From an uncultured Clostridia bacterium (GTDB lineage: Bacteria > Bacillota > Clostridia > Lachnospirales > Anaerotignaceae): a stretch of DNA of 64,000 nt. Position numbers and translations under genes: made by a program. The first letter of the stretch is position 1, and each line of letters starts with the position of its first letter. The stretch lies in the NCBI GenBank assembly GCA_910587735.1, contig CAJUNT010000004.1, forward strand, positions 105,155-169,154. Reading direction: 5' to 3'. The notes beneath the pieces are model-generated. The model was given only the letters and a program-made list of their open reading frames with translations. It searched no databases and was not told the DNA's origin. This document shows positions 52,112 through 60,994 of the stretch, one piece after another.

Positions 52112-53041
52112 ATGAATTTTTGTAAAAAGATAATGATGTTTGTTTTATTTGGAATGATGAGTGTTGCTTTTTCTGCTTGTGGTGATGAAGCAATTTCACC
52201 AAAAGAAACAGCAGCGCCTGAAGAAACCATTACAAAAGTTTTATCCAATTTAGAGCAAATAAAAAGTATGCAAAGTATTGTAAAAACGCAATCCGATATG
52301 ACGACAGCAGGTTCTGATTCTAATGTTTCAACAGAAACAACGGTCACGACAGTATATAGCCCTTTAAATATGAAAATTGAAAGTAAAAGTAGCTTATCTT
52401 CTAATAATGTGCTTGTAACATATGTTGATGAAGTAGACGGCATGGCTACAACATATATGGAATATGCAGGGCAATGGATGAAACAGTCATTAGAACCCAA
52501 TATTGTATTGGATTCTTTGAGAATGTACGATACAAAACAAAATGCAATATCATTTTTAAAAAATGCTTCAAATTGGCAAATGGTAAGTGAACAAGAAAAT
52601 GTGATGGAGTTACAAGGAACACTTCCCGCTGATGCATTATTTACAGTAGTGGAAGATACAAAATCATTGCAGGTAATGGGTATGGCAGGCTTAACAGAAG
52701 AATATTATAAAGGCGTAAATGATGCTAGTGTGACAGTAAGTGTTGATAAAGAAACATTATTACCTGTTAGCTATTGCATTGATTTGTCAAACACATTAGA
52801 AACATTAATGAATAATGTTATCAATACATTTGGCACTGGAACAGAAGGAAATGAGCCTGTTAAAACAACAGTCAATGAATATACGCTAACAGTAGACTGC
52901 AAAGACATTAACCAAACCAAAAAAGTAGAAATTCCAAAGGAAACAATAGAAAGTGCGATTGATTTTGAAAAACAAATAGAAAGTGCTGGACTTTCTGAAA
53001 TACCAAAAGGAGAAAACGGCGAAGAATTGGCTGTGGAATAA
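52112..53041 (+). CDS. Predicted lipoprotein (DUF6612/LolA-like), copy 2
   Basis: 309 residues with lipoprotein signal MNFCKKIMMFVLFGMMSVAF then SACGDE. It shares with the protein at 27366 the order lipobox, PxEETITKVL helix, NMKIES strand, YVDEVDGMATTYMEYAGQWM then KQSLE, and a VSVDKETLLPVSYCIDLSN block near the C-terminus, so the two are paralogs. A surface role is likely but undefined. RBS AAGGAGG. Own promoter and terminator. Confidence 0.75.
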   Translation: MNFCKKIMMFVLFGMMSVAFSACGDEAISPKETAAPEETITKVLSNLEQIKSMQSIVKTQSDMTTAGSDSNVSTETTVTTVYSPLNMKIESKSSLSSNNVLVTYVDEVDGMATTYMEYAGQWMKQSLEPNIVLDSLRMYDTKQNAISFLKNASNWQMVSEQENVMELQGTLPADALFTVVEDTKSLQVMGMAGLTEEYYKGVNDASVTVSVDKETLLPVSYCIDLSNTLETLMNNVINTFGTGTEGNEPVKTTVNEYTLTVDCKDINQTKKVEIPKETIESAIDFEKQIESAGLSEIPKGENGEELAVE

Positions 53042-53054
53042 AACAATGAAAAGT

Positions 53055-53092
53055 CAAAAAGTTTGATTTTTTTATAAGTCAAACTTTTTGTT
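53055..53092 (+). terminator. Terminator after lipoprotein copy 2
   Basis: 12-bp stem CAAAAAGTTTGA (53055-53066) with TCAAACTTTTTG (53079-53090), then TT. Confidence 0.7.
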
Positions 53093-53174
53093 ATAATATG
53101 GAAAATGGTGAAAAGCTGTTCGTATTAAAATATAAGAAGTTTTAAAATAAAAGTTATAATTTAAGGAGAAAAAT

Positions 53175-54797
53175 ATGATTAGTACACAGGAAATTACATT
53201 ACAATATGGTGGTAGAGTACTTTTTAAAGATGTAAATGTTAATTTTACAAAAGGTAACTGCTATGGTTTAATTGGCGCAAATGGTACAGGAAAATCTACA
53301 TTTTTGAAAGTATTGTCTGGGGATATTGAACCAAATAGTGGTAGTGTATTTATTACACCAGGAGAAAGAATGGCTGTTTTAAAACAAGACCATTTTATGT
53401 TTGATGAATTTGAAGTGGTTAAAACAGTATTATATGGACATAAAAGATTATATGAAATTATGGAAGAAAAAGAAAAATTATATGCCAAAGAAGATTTTAG
53501 TGATGAAGATGGTATTAGGGTTTCTGAATTAGAGGGAGAATTTGGAGAATTAGACGGTTGGACAGCGGAATCTGATGCAGAAATATTATTAAATGGTTTA
53601 GGAATTACAAATGAATTTCATTATGTAAAAATGAAAGAACTAACAGGAAATCAAAAAGTAAAAGTACTTTTAGCACAGGCTTTATTTGGTAATCCTGATA
53701 TATTGCTTTTGGACGAGCCTACAAACCATTTAGATATTGCTTCTATAAAATGGCTGGAAGATTTTTTAATGAATTTTGAAAATACAGTTATTGTTGTATC
53801 ACATGATAGACATTTTTTAAATAAAGTTTGCACACATATTGCTGATATTGATTATGGTAAAATTACTATGTATGTGGGAAATTATGATTTCTGGTATGGC
53901 TATACACAAATGACACAAAAACAACTCAAAGACCAAAATAAAAGAACAGAACAAAAAATGAAAGAATTACAGGAATTTATACAAAGATTTAGCGCAAATG
54001 CTTCTAAATCAAAACAAGCAACTTCTCGTAAAAAATTGCTTGACAATTTGCAAATGGATACCATTAAACCTTCTTCTAGAAGATATCCTTTTGCTAATTT
54101 TAAACAAGATAGAGAAGTTGGCAACGATTTGCTGGAGGTAAATGGAATTTCTAAAACCATTGATGGCAGAAAGGTGTTAAATAATATTAGTTTTTTAATT
54201 TCTCCAAATGATAAAGTTGCATTTGTAGGAACAGATGAAATTGCAAGAACAACATTGTTTCAGATATTAATGGGAGAATTAGAGCCAGATGAAGGTAGTT
54301 TTAAATGGGGTGTAACTACATCAACAGCATATTTTCCAAAAGACAATTCTAAATATTTTGATGACTGTGAAGATACATTAATTGACTGGCTGCGTCCTTA
54401 TGCCAAAGAAGGCGAACAATATGACGCTGATATAAGAGGCTGGTTAGGTAGAATGTTATTTTCAGGAGAGGAAGCGCTTAAAAAAGCAAAAGTGCTTTCT
54501 GGAGGAGAAAAAGTGCGTTGTATGCTTTGCAAAATGATGATTTCAGGTGCGAATGTATTAGTATTGGACGAGCCTACAAACCATTTGGATTTGGAGGCAA
54601 TTACAGCATTAAATGAAGGTCTAATAGATTATAAAGGGACTTTACTTTTCGATTCTCATGACCATCAATTTGTAGATACTATAGCGAACAGAATTATTGA
54701 AATATTACCAGGAGGTATTATTGATAGGCGAGAAACATATGATGAATATTTAGAAAATGAAGATGTGATTGCTATGAGAGAAAGACTGTCAAAATAA
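53175..54797 (+). CDS. ABC-F family ATPase, YbiT-like
   Basis: 540-residue soluble twin-ATPase protein of the translation-factor ABC-F group. NBD1: GANGTGKSTFLKVLSG, LTGNQKVKVLLAQALFGNPD, LLLDEPTNHLD; NBD2: LSGGEKVRC, VLVLDEPTNHLDLEA and DSHDHQF. The NBD2 Walker A reads G352-TDEI-A-R-T359, lacking the usual GK. The acidic insertion ELEGEFGELDGWTAESDAE and a long linker fit YbiT. A housekeeping ribosome factor is more likely than a resistance factor, unlike the Lsa-like protein at 41393. RBS AAGGAG. Confidence 0.88.
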   Translation: MISTQEITLQYGGRVLFKDVNVNFTKGNCYGLIGANGTGKSTFLKVLSGDIEPNSGSVFITPGERMAVLKQDHFMFDEFEVVKTVLYGHKRLYEIMEEKEKLYAKEDFSDEDGIRVSELEGEFGELDGWTAESDAEILLNGLGITNEFHYVKMKELTGNQKVKVLLAQALFGNPDILLLDEPTNHLDIASIKWLEDFLMNFENTVIVVSHDRHFLNKVCTHIADIDYGKITMYVGNYDFWYGYTQMTQKQLKDQNKRTEQKMKELQEFIQRFSANASKSKQATSRKKLLDNLQMDTIKPSSRRYPFANFKQDREVGNDLLEVNGISKTIDGRKVLNNISFLISPNDKVAFVGTDEIARTTLFQILMGELEPDEGSFKWGVTTSTAYFPKDNSKYFDDCEDTLIDWLRPYAKEGEQYDADIRGWLGRMLFSGEEALKKAKVLSGGEKVRCMLCKMMISGANVLVLDEPTNHLDLEAITALNEGLIDYKGTLLFDSHDHQFVDTIANRIIEILPGGIIDRRETYDEYLENEDVIAMRERLSK

Positions 54798-54878
54798 TCA
54801 TGTGTGTTTTGTGGTGCAGAATTGAAATATGGTTTATTTTGTACTGCTAGTATATATTAAAATAAAGGAGCGTTGTGT

Positions 54879-55454
54879 ATGGAAACAAGAGATGCGATTT
54901 ATGGCAGAAGAAGTGTAAGAAAATATACAGATGAACCTGTGTCAGATGAAGATTTAATGGAAGTCATCAATGCAGGACTAATGGCACCATCAGGTATCAA
55001 TTTACAGCCTTGGTATTTTGTAGTAGTAAAAAGTGATGAAAAATTGAAAGAACTGGCACAAATTACAGGACAAGTATTTGGTAAATTTAAACCTGTATTG
55101 GATAATCGATTTGCTAAAAATCCAGAGGCGATTGAAGAAACAAAAGAATTTTTGAACAGTATGGGTGGAGCAAAGGTTTGTATACTTGTATTTCTTTTAA
55201 AAGATAATTATGAAGATTTTACAACAGTAGTAGAAGGTACTTCTGCAGCAATACAAAATATGTGTCTTATGGCTTATGATAAGGGATTGGCAACCTGCTG
55301 GCTAACAGCTGCATTAAGAGTAGGTATAGGAGAAGAATTGCGTCAGAAATTTGCGCCAGATAAAGGACAATATTTAGCTATGTTAACATTAGGATACCCT
55401 GCAATTTCTCCTAAAATGCCTCCAAGACGTGGCGGCAGATATGTTATTATATAA
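54879..55454 (+). CDS. Nitroreductase family flavoprotein
   Basis: 191-residue FMN-dependent enzyme: RDAIYGRRSVRKYTDEPV, NAGLMAPSGINLQPWYFVVV, GTSAAIQNMCLMAYDKGLAT and LTLGYPAISPKMPPRRG. Such enzymes reduce nitro-compounds, quinones or flavins with NAD(P)H. ATG 54879 lies eight bases after AAAGGAG; an in-frame TTG at 54873 is closer to the site. Separate unit with a hairpin after it. Confidence 0.9.
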   Translation: METRDAIYGRRSVRKYTDEPVSDEDLMEVINAGLMAPSGINLQPWYFVVVKSDEKLKELAQITGQVFGKFKPVLDNRFAKNPEAIEETKEFLNSMGGAKVCILVFLLKDNYEDFTTVVEGTSAAIQNMCLMAYDKGLATCWLTAALRVGIGEELRQKFAPDKGQYLAMLTLGYPAISPKMPPRRGGRYVII

Positions 55455-55506
55455 GCGATAAAAATTACCTGATACAATACAACTTTTTTGTTAAATAGTA
55501 TTAATA

Positions 55507-55541
55507 AATACCCACTATCAAAAAGGTAGTGGGTATTGTTT
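55507..55541 (+). terminator. Terminator after the nitroreductase gene
   Basis: 11-bp stem AATACCCACTA (55507-55517) with TAGTGGGTATT (55527-55537); the tail (GTTTAT) is only moderately T-rich. Confidence 0.65.
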
Positions 55542-55624
55542 ATATTAAAATAAAAATTGTGTGAAAATGATATGAAGTTTTTTATACTATTATGAACTTT
55601 CTGATATATAAGGGGGGATGTTAT

Positions 55625-56814
55625 ATGCTTCAAAGAGGGCAAAATATAAAGTTAAACGATATCGTAAAGAAAAATGATTTTGAAATTGAAATCTCAACAA
55701 ATATGTTGGGAGGTGTATCTGATGTAGCTTGTTTTGGGGTAGACACAAATAATCAGCTTTCAGATGACAGATATTTCATATTTTATAATCAGCCTCAATC
55801 TCCTGAAAATGCTTTAAATATGAGTATAAATGGAAACAATACAATATTTCATATTGATTTGAATCGATTACCTAAAAATATCAATAAACTTGTTTTACAA
55901 TAACAGCAGAAGAAAAAACATTGCATGATTTACAGCAAGGAAATATGAATATTATTGCAGAAAATCAAATTGTAGAAAATTTTTTATTTTATGGTAAAGA
56001 TTTTGAAAAACAAAAAGCAATTATATTATGTGAAATTTATAGAAAAAATGATTTTTGGCGACTATCTATGGTTGTAAATGGATTTAATGGAGGATTGCGT
56101 GTACTACTTGCAAATTTTGGAGGAGAAGAAATCAAGCCAAATCAGCAGATACAAAATCAGCAGATACAAAATCAGCAAGAACGATGCAATAATATACAAC
56201 AGCAAAAAGACATACCACCACAGCAAACAGTTAAAAAAATAAGTTTGAAAAAAAGTGGAGATTCTCATAAAATTGACCTTTCAAAAAATATTAAAACAAT
56301 ACATACTAATTTGAACTGGAGCAACCAAACAAAAAAAGGGATTTTTGGTATCACGCCTCCTCCTATTGATTTGGATTTAGCGTGTATGTATCGCTTGAAA
56401 GATGGTATGAAGGGAGTGATACAGGCTTTAGGTAACTCTTTTGGTAGTGAAAAATATGCCCCTTATATTAAACTTGATATGGACGATAGAACGGGAAGTA
56501 GTGCTACAGGAGAAAATATGTATTTTTATAAACCAGAGTTAATAGAATTTGCTGTAATATTTGCTTATATATATGATGGTGTTGCTGATTGGAATAAAAC
56601 AGATGCAACAATTACATTAAAACAGCCAGGCTCTCCAGATATAGAATTAAATATTAATAATCCAAATACAAATAAACGTTTTGTTGTTTTTGCTAGTATG
56701 ACTGCAAGTGCAAATGGATTAAATATTGTACGTGAGGAAAGATTTTTTAAAGGACATAAAGAAATTGATAATTATTATGGATTTGGATTTATATGGGTGC
56801 CAGGTTCAAAATGA
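55625..56814 (+). pseudogene. Double TerD-domain protein gene with a one-base frameshift
   Basis: The first frame (ATG 55625 after GGGGGG, stop TAA 55901-55903) encodes the start of a TerD domain: LQRGQNIKLNDIVKKNDFEI, then DDRYFIFYNQPQSPENALNM, ending DLNRLPKNINKLVL. The continuation lies one base out of frame from 55897: TITAEEKTLHDLQQGNMNII then CEIYRKNDFWRLSMVVNGFN and GGLRVLLANFG, completing the domain. A Gln-rich linker and a second TerD-like domain follow (DLDLACMYRLKDGMKGVIQA, LDMDDRTGSSATGENMYFYK). One base appears missing near 55897. TerD proteins bind Ca2+ and act in tellurite and stress responses. No other ter genes are near. Confidence 0.8.
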
Positions 56815-56863
56815 TTTATAATAAAAAAATATTAATTTTATAATGAAAAGTATTAGTTTTTCA

Positions 56864-56963
56864 AATAAAGTTTGACAAAGAACTTTATCTTATGTGAACG
56901 CAATTATGTCGCTATTTAGAAAGCAACACTCTCAAGGTTTTAAATGTTTGTTTAGCCACTCCC
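56864..56963 (+). repeat. Dispersed hairpin repeat, copy B
   Basis: About 100 bases closely matching copy A: AAAGTTTGACAAAGAACTTT, TTATGTGAACGCAATTATG, GCTATTTAGAAAGCAACAC, TCTCAAGGTTTTAAAT and GTTTAGCCACT. The left arm of the proximal hairpin is missing. Confidence 0.8.
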
Positions 56964-56989
56964 CACAAAAAAGACTTTATTGACAGACT

Positions 56990-57018
56990 AAGGGCTTGAT
57001 GATATACAAGCCCTTTTT
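56990..57018 (+). terminator. Terminator after the TerD gene
   Basis: AAGGGCTTG (56990-56998) pairs with CAAGCCCTT (57007-57015), T run follows on the plus strand. It is also close to the end of the convergent minus operon. Confidence 0.8.
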
Positions 57019-57020
57019 CG

Positions 57021-57713
57021 TTATATATTTACTTTAGTAATATTGTGAAATCCTCTTTTATCTTTTGTAGCACGAAGTACAAAATCAAATTGATTAGGTG
57101 TGGTAGCAAGTATAAAATCTCTTTCTGGACATTGCTCTTGATTATTGGGATTGAAAAAGCGTTTTCCTTCTAGCTGTCTTAAACTTTCTAATTTTTGTTG
57201 CAAGGGATAATGTTGCTCCAATAAAAGGCTTTTAATATACTCTGCACAGTAGGTATCTTCTTCTGTGGGAGTAAGTGCTGCCTTTCCCATACAAACAAGA
57301 GAAACGATAGAATCATTTTTTTGTTTAATATATTTTGCTATAGCAAAAGCATTTACAAAACTGCCTGTTATAATTTCCTGTGCATGATAAGCATTTGCAA
57401 TGCCTTGTGTGCCTGCACTTGTAGTATGAATGATTGTTTTATTTGTAAAATCTATATGCTCAATTTTTGTAGGAGAATTGCCATAATCAAATCCAGCAAG
57501 CATAATTTCATTTCTTTCTCCAGCTAAAATGTAATCAGGGTGTTCTTTTTTAAGTGTGTAAGCAATAGATTCTTCTCCCACAGCAAATATTTGTTTTGCA
57601 CCATTTGACATGAAAAAACATTCTGTTGTAAATGCTCTAAAAACATCAATAATTACTGTGAGTCCCTCTGCTTGTTTTGCTCCTTGTAATTGCTGTAATA
57701 TTCTAATTTCCAA
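57021..57713 (-). CDS. 2-phosphosulfolactate phosphatase family protein (ComB-like)
   Basis: 230 residues of the ComB fold: GLTVIIDVFRAFTTECFFMS, AGERNEIMLAGFDYGNSPT, TIIHTTSAGTQGIANAY and VCMGKAALTPTEEDTYCAEY. ComB removes phosphate from 2-phosphosulfolactate in coenzyme M synthesis, but in bacteria without that pathway the substrate is unknown. No comA or comC is in the window. It starts five bases after deoB and is thus the last gene of the nucleoside operon. Confidence 0.82.
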   Translation of the reverse strand: MEIRILQQLQGAKQAEGLTVIIDVFRAFTTECFFMSNGAKQIFAVGEESIAYTLKKEHPDYILAGERNEIMLAGFDYGNSPTKIEHIDFTNKTIIHTTSAGTQGIANAYHAQEIITGSFVNAFAIAKYIKQKNDSIVSLVCMGKAALTPTEEDTYCAEYIKSLLLEQHYPLQQKLESLRQLEGKRFFNPNNQEQCPERDFILATTPNQFDFVLRATKDKRGFHNITKVNI

Positions 57714-57718
57714 TGTTA

Positions 57719-58900
57719 TCAGCCTTTCTTAATGTCATTCCAAAAACTAACAGCATCAAAATTTGCATTTAATTCTAAATAATCAGAAACAGTTTGCCCT
57801 AAATCTGCAAATGTGCTACGTATACCTAAATTGATATTTTGTTTGATATTTTTACCATATACAATAATAGGAACATATTCTCTACTGTGGTCTGTACTTG
57901 GTGTAGTAGGGTCACAACCATGGTCTGCTGTAATGAAAAGTATATCGTCTGGTTTGAGTGACTGCAATATTTCAGGTAGTTTTTGGTCAAAATAAATTAA
58001 TGCATTTTTATAACCCTCTATGTCATTTCTATGTCCATAAATCATATCATAATCTACTAAATTTGTAAAAAGTATTCCTTCAAAGTCTTTTTTGATATAT
58101 TGTATTGTTTTTTCAATACCATCTTCATTATTTGTAGTATGGTCTGATTCCGTAATACCTCTATGTTCAAAAATATCTTCTATTTTGCCTATAGCAATAA
58201 CATTTTGCCCTTTTTGTTTTGCTAAATCTAATATTGTTGTATTTGTGGGAGGAAGAGAAAAATCTTTTCTGTTTTTTGTTCTTGTAAAATTTCCGTCTGT
58301 TCCTATAAATGGACGAGCAATCACACGTGCTACCCCCCACTCACCTGTTAATAATTCTCTTGCTTTTTGACAAATTTCATATAGTTTATTTACAGTGATG
58401 ACATCTTCATGGGCTGCAATTTGAAATACACTATCGGCAGAAGTATATACAATAGGATAGCCTGTTTTGATATGTTCCTCTCCTAATACTTTTATGATTT
58501 CTGTACCAGAAGAAGCATAATTACCTAATATTTTTGTACCTATAGCTTTTTCAAAGGCATCTATCAATTTTTTAGGAAAGCCGGTTTTTGTAAATGTGGG
58601 AAAAGGTTTTTTTGTAATAACGCCCGCCATTTCCCAATGTCCTGTTGTGGTATCTTTTCCGATTGATTTTTCTGCCATTTTACCAAAACAAGCATGAGGA
58701 GTGTCTACTTTTCCTAATATAGAAATATTTTCTCCGTCTATATTACCAAGTCCTAATGAGCATAAATTTTTTAAATTCATTTCTGGTTTTGCTTTTTTTA
58801 TATTGATGAGTGTGTTACTACCTGTGTCACCATATTCTGCTGCGTCAGGTAGTTCTCCAATGCCAACGCTATCTAATACAATAATAATTGCTCTTTTCAT
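57719..58900 (-). CDS. deoB: Phosphopentomutase
   Basis: 393 residues; interconverts (deoxy)ribose 1- and 5-phosphate. Alkaline-phosphatase-type metal sites: IVLDSVGIGELPDAAEYGDT, TTTGHWEMAG, FTNLVDYDMIYGHRNDIEG, FITADHGCDPTTPSTDHSRE. It receives the sugar 1-phosphate made by the upstream phosphorylase. RBS AAGGAGGGAA. Second enzyme of the pdp-deoB salvage unit; a pentapeptide-repeat gene lies between the two. Confidence 0.96.
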   Translation of the reverse strand: MKRAIIIVLDSVGIGELPDAAEYGDTGSNTLINIKKAKPEMNLKNLCSLGLGNIDGENISILGKVDTPHACFGKMAEKSIGKDTTTGHWEMAGVITKKPFPTFTKTGFPKKLIDAFEKAIGTKILGNYASSGTEIIKVLGEEHIKTGYPIVYTSADSVFQIAAHEDVITVNKLYEICQKARELLTGEWGVARVIARPFIGTDGNFTRTKNRKDFSLPPTNTTILDLAKQKGQNVIAIGKIEDIFEHRGITESDHTTNNEDGIEKTIQYIKKDFEGILFTNLVDYDMIYGHRNDIEGYKNALIYFDQKLPEILQSLKPDDILFITADHGCDPTTPSTDHSREYVPIIVYGKNIKQNINLGIRSTFADLGQTVSDYLELNANFDAVSFWNDIKKG

Positions 58901-58921
58901 AAATATTCCCTCCTTTGGTTG

Positions 58922-59530
58922 TTATACAATTTCAGCACCTAAAATTTGTGCAATGATAATACTTTGCTCTGTATTGATTTTTATGCCCTGTAATTCTTGA
59001 TATGTGTCAGATACAGTAATGGCATTTATATCACAGTTTGAAAAATCAATACCTTTCAGCAATGTTTGAAAAAAATCAGCTTTTTGAAAATTAACGTATT
59101 GTATATTGATTTTTTTAAATACTACTTTATGAAAAAAAGCATATTTCATATTACAATGTTGTATATTGCAGTTTTCCCATATTGTATTTGAAAAATTAGC
59201 ATATGGAAAAGAACTTTGTTCAAAATGACTTTTTTTGAAATGACTTTCTATCCATATACTGCTTTTAGAACAAATACAATGTATCATATTTGTTTGTTTG
59301 AAGTAAATACTATAAAAATTGCAGTCATAAAAATGACAGTTTGAAAAAGAACATTGATAAAAACAACATTTTGAAAAATCACAGTTGAAAAATGTGCAAT
59401 TATCAAATGAAGTATTTTGAAATTCAAAATTACTGCAATCTATGTCATTTATAGTATCGTTTTCATAACATAATGTATTGATGTATTTTTCGCATTGCTC
59501 TAAAGCATATTTTATATCTTGTTTTAACAT
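58922..59530 (-). CDS. Pentapeptide-repeat protein
   Basis: 202 residues, with a series of degenerate pentapeptides from about 30 to 170 (CSNFEFQNTSFDNCTFFNCD, FSKCCFYQCSFSNCHFYDCN), which should form a right-handed quadrilateral beta helix. About 17 cysteines occur, many at the same repeat position. The C-terminal LQGIKINTEQSIIIAQILGA resembles the end helix of Qnr-like and other pentapeptide proteins. Qnr proteins protect DNA gyrase by mimicking DNA; that role is not shown here. It starts 23 bases after pdp and ends 21 bases before deoB, so it is co-expressed with nucleoside salvage. Confidence 0.85.
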   Translation of the reverse strand: MLKQDIKYALEQCEKYINTLCYENDTINDIDCSNFEFQNTSFDNCTFFNCDFSKCCFYQCSFSNCHFYDCNFYSIYFKQTNMIHCICSKSSIWIESHFKKSHFEQSSFPYANFSNTIWENCNIQHCNMKYAFFHKVVFKKINIQYVNFQKADFFQTLLKGIDFSNCDINAITVSDTYQELQGIKINTEQSIIIAQILGAEIV

Positions 59531-59553
59531 AATTTCTCCTTAAATTATAATAA

Positions 59554-60861
59554 TTACATAGATATAATATCTAATATAAGAGGAGAAGTATCTGGAGCAA
59601 TATTAGATATATGAATAGCATTTTGGAGAAGCAAAACAGCACTTTGACATTTTTGTTCACTGCTACTATAAACTTCTGCTAATATTTCTCCTTTTTCTAC
59701 AACATCTCCAATACGTTTTTTTAATATGATGCCTGCACCAAAATCAATAGCATCTGTTTTTTGTTTTCTGCCTGCTCCTGTTTGCTGTGATGCCATACCT
59801 ATACAATCTGTATCCACGGCATAAATATAACCACTAGCATTTGCTTTTAATAATAGTTTACAAGGGGAAAGAGCAAGCAAGTTATAATCATGTATGATAT
59901 TTGTATCAGCAGATTGTTGCTGTAAAAGCTGTTTGAATTTTTCAAGTCCTTTACCATTTTGAATATTTTGTAAAAGCAATTCTTTCCCCTTTTGTTCTGT
60001 GGAAACCTTTCCAGAAAGTAAAAGCATATTTGCCCCTAACGTAAGAGAAACAGTAAGTAAATCCCCTGAAATATTTCCTTTTAATGTTTCGATTGCTTCT
60101 ATTACTTCTAAGCGATTTCCTATATAATTTCCTAAAGGCTGTGACATACTGCTTATTACAACAGTTACTTTTTTTCCTACATGATGTCCCATGGATGCCA
60201 TACATTTCCCTAGTTTTTGTGCATTTTCTAATGTTTTCATAAAAGCACCATTTCCACATTTGACATCTAATACAATACCATCTGCACCAGCAGCAATTTT
60301 TTTAGACATAATACTAGATGCAATAAGGGGAATACTTTCTACTGTGGCTGTGACATCTCTAAGAGCATATAATATTTTGTCAGCAGGTGTTAAATTTTTA
60401 CTTTGTCCCATAATCACAATATTAGATTGTTTTGCCCACTGTAATGCTTGCTGTTGTGAAACTTCTACATTAAAATGGGGTATAGATTCTAATTTATCTA
60501 TTGTACCACCAGAAAAACCTAAACCTCTGCCACTCATTTTGATAACAGGAATGCCCACAGAAGCGACAAGGGGTGCTAATATCAATGTAGTAGTATCTGC
60601 TACGCCACCTGTACTATGCTTATCTACTTTAAAACCAGAAATACTGCATAAATTTAATGTTTCACCAGAATTTGCCATGGCTAATGTCATATATGCAGTT
60701 TCTTCTTCATCAAGTGACTGAAAGTAAACAGCCATTAAAAAAGCAGAAATTTGATAATCGGGTATTGTTCCATTTGTGACTCCAGTAATAAAAAAATCAA
60801 TTTCTTGTTTTGTTAGTTTTATGCCATTTCTTTTTTTAGTTAATATATCTAAAAAGTCCAT
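59554..60861 (-). CDS. pdp: Pyrimidine-nucleoside phosphorylase
   Basis: 435 residues; splits (deoxy)uridine and thymidine into base and sugar 1-phosphate. Characteristic: KHSTGGVADTTTLILAPLVA, IKMSGRGLGFSGGTIDKLES, IPLIASSIMSKKIAAGADGI and LDVKCGNGAFMKT. Length fits the Bacillus Pdp/DeoA type. RBS GAAGGAGGG precedes the ATG. First gene of the operon pdp - pentapeptide protein - deoB - ComB-like. Confidence 0.95.
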   Translation of the reverse strand: MDFLDILTKKRNGIKLTKQEIDFFITGVTNGTIPDYQISAFLMAVYFQSLDEEETAYMTLAMANSGETLNLCSISGFKVDKHSTGGVADTTTLILAPLVASVGIPVIKMSGRGLGFSGGTIDKLESIPHFNVEVSQQQALQWAKQSNIVIMGQSKNLTPADKILYALRDVTATVESIPLIASSIMSKKIAAGADGIVLDVKCGNGAFMKTLENAQKLGKCMASMGHHVGKKVTVVISSMSQPLGNYIGNRLEVIEAIETLKGNISGDLLTVSLTLGANMLLLSGKVSTEQKGKELLLQNIQNGKGLEKFKQLLQQQSADTNIIHDYNLLALSPCKLLLKANASGYIYAVDTDCIGMASQQTGAGRKQKTDAIDFGAGIILKKRIGDVVEKGEILAEVYSSSEQKCQSAVLLLQNAIHISNIAPDTSPLILDIISM

Positions 60862-60914
60862 GTATTCCCTCCTTCAAAATAATACTATATATTTTCTTTT
60901 TTATTATAACATAA

Positions 60915-60959
60915 AAAAGAAAAAAGAAAATTGCGGAACACTATATAAAGTATCCCGCA
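60915..60959 (-). terminator. Terminator of the nitrilase-family gene
   Basis: Minus strand TGCGGGATACT (60959-60949) pairs with AGTGTTCCGCA (60942-60932) over 11 pairs, two of them wobble, followed by ATTTTCTTTTTT. Confidence 0.75.
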
Positions 60960-60994
60960 TATGTTTTCTTTTTATATGTTTTATAAACAGATAA

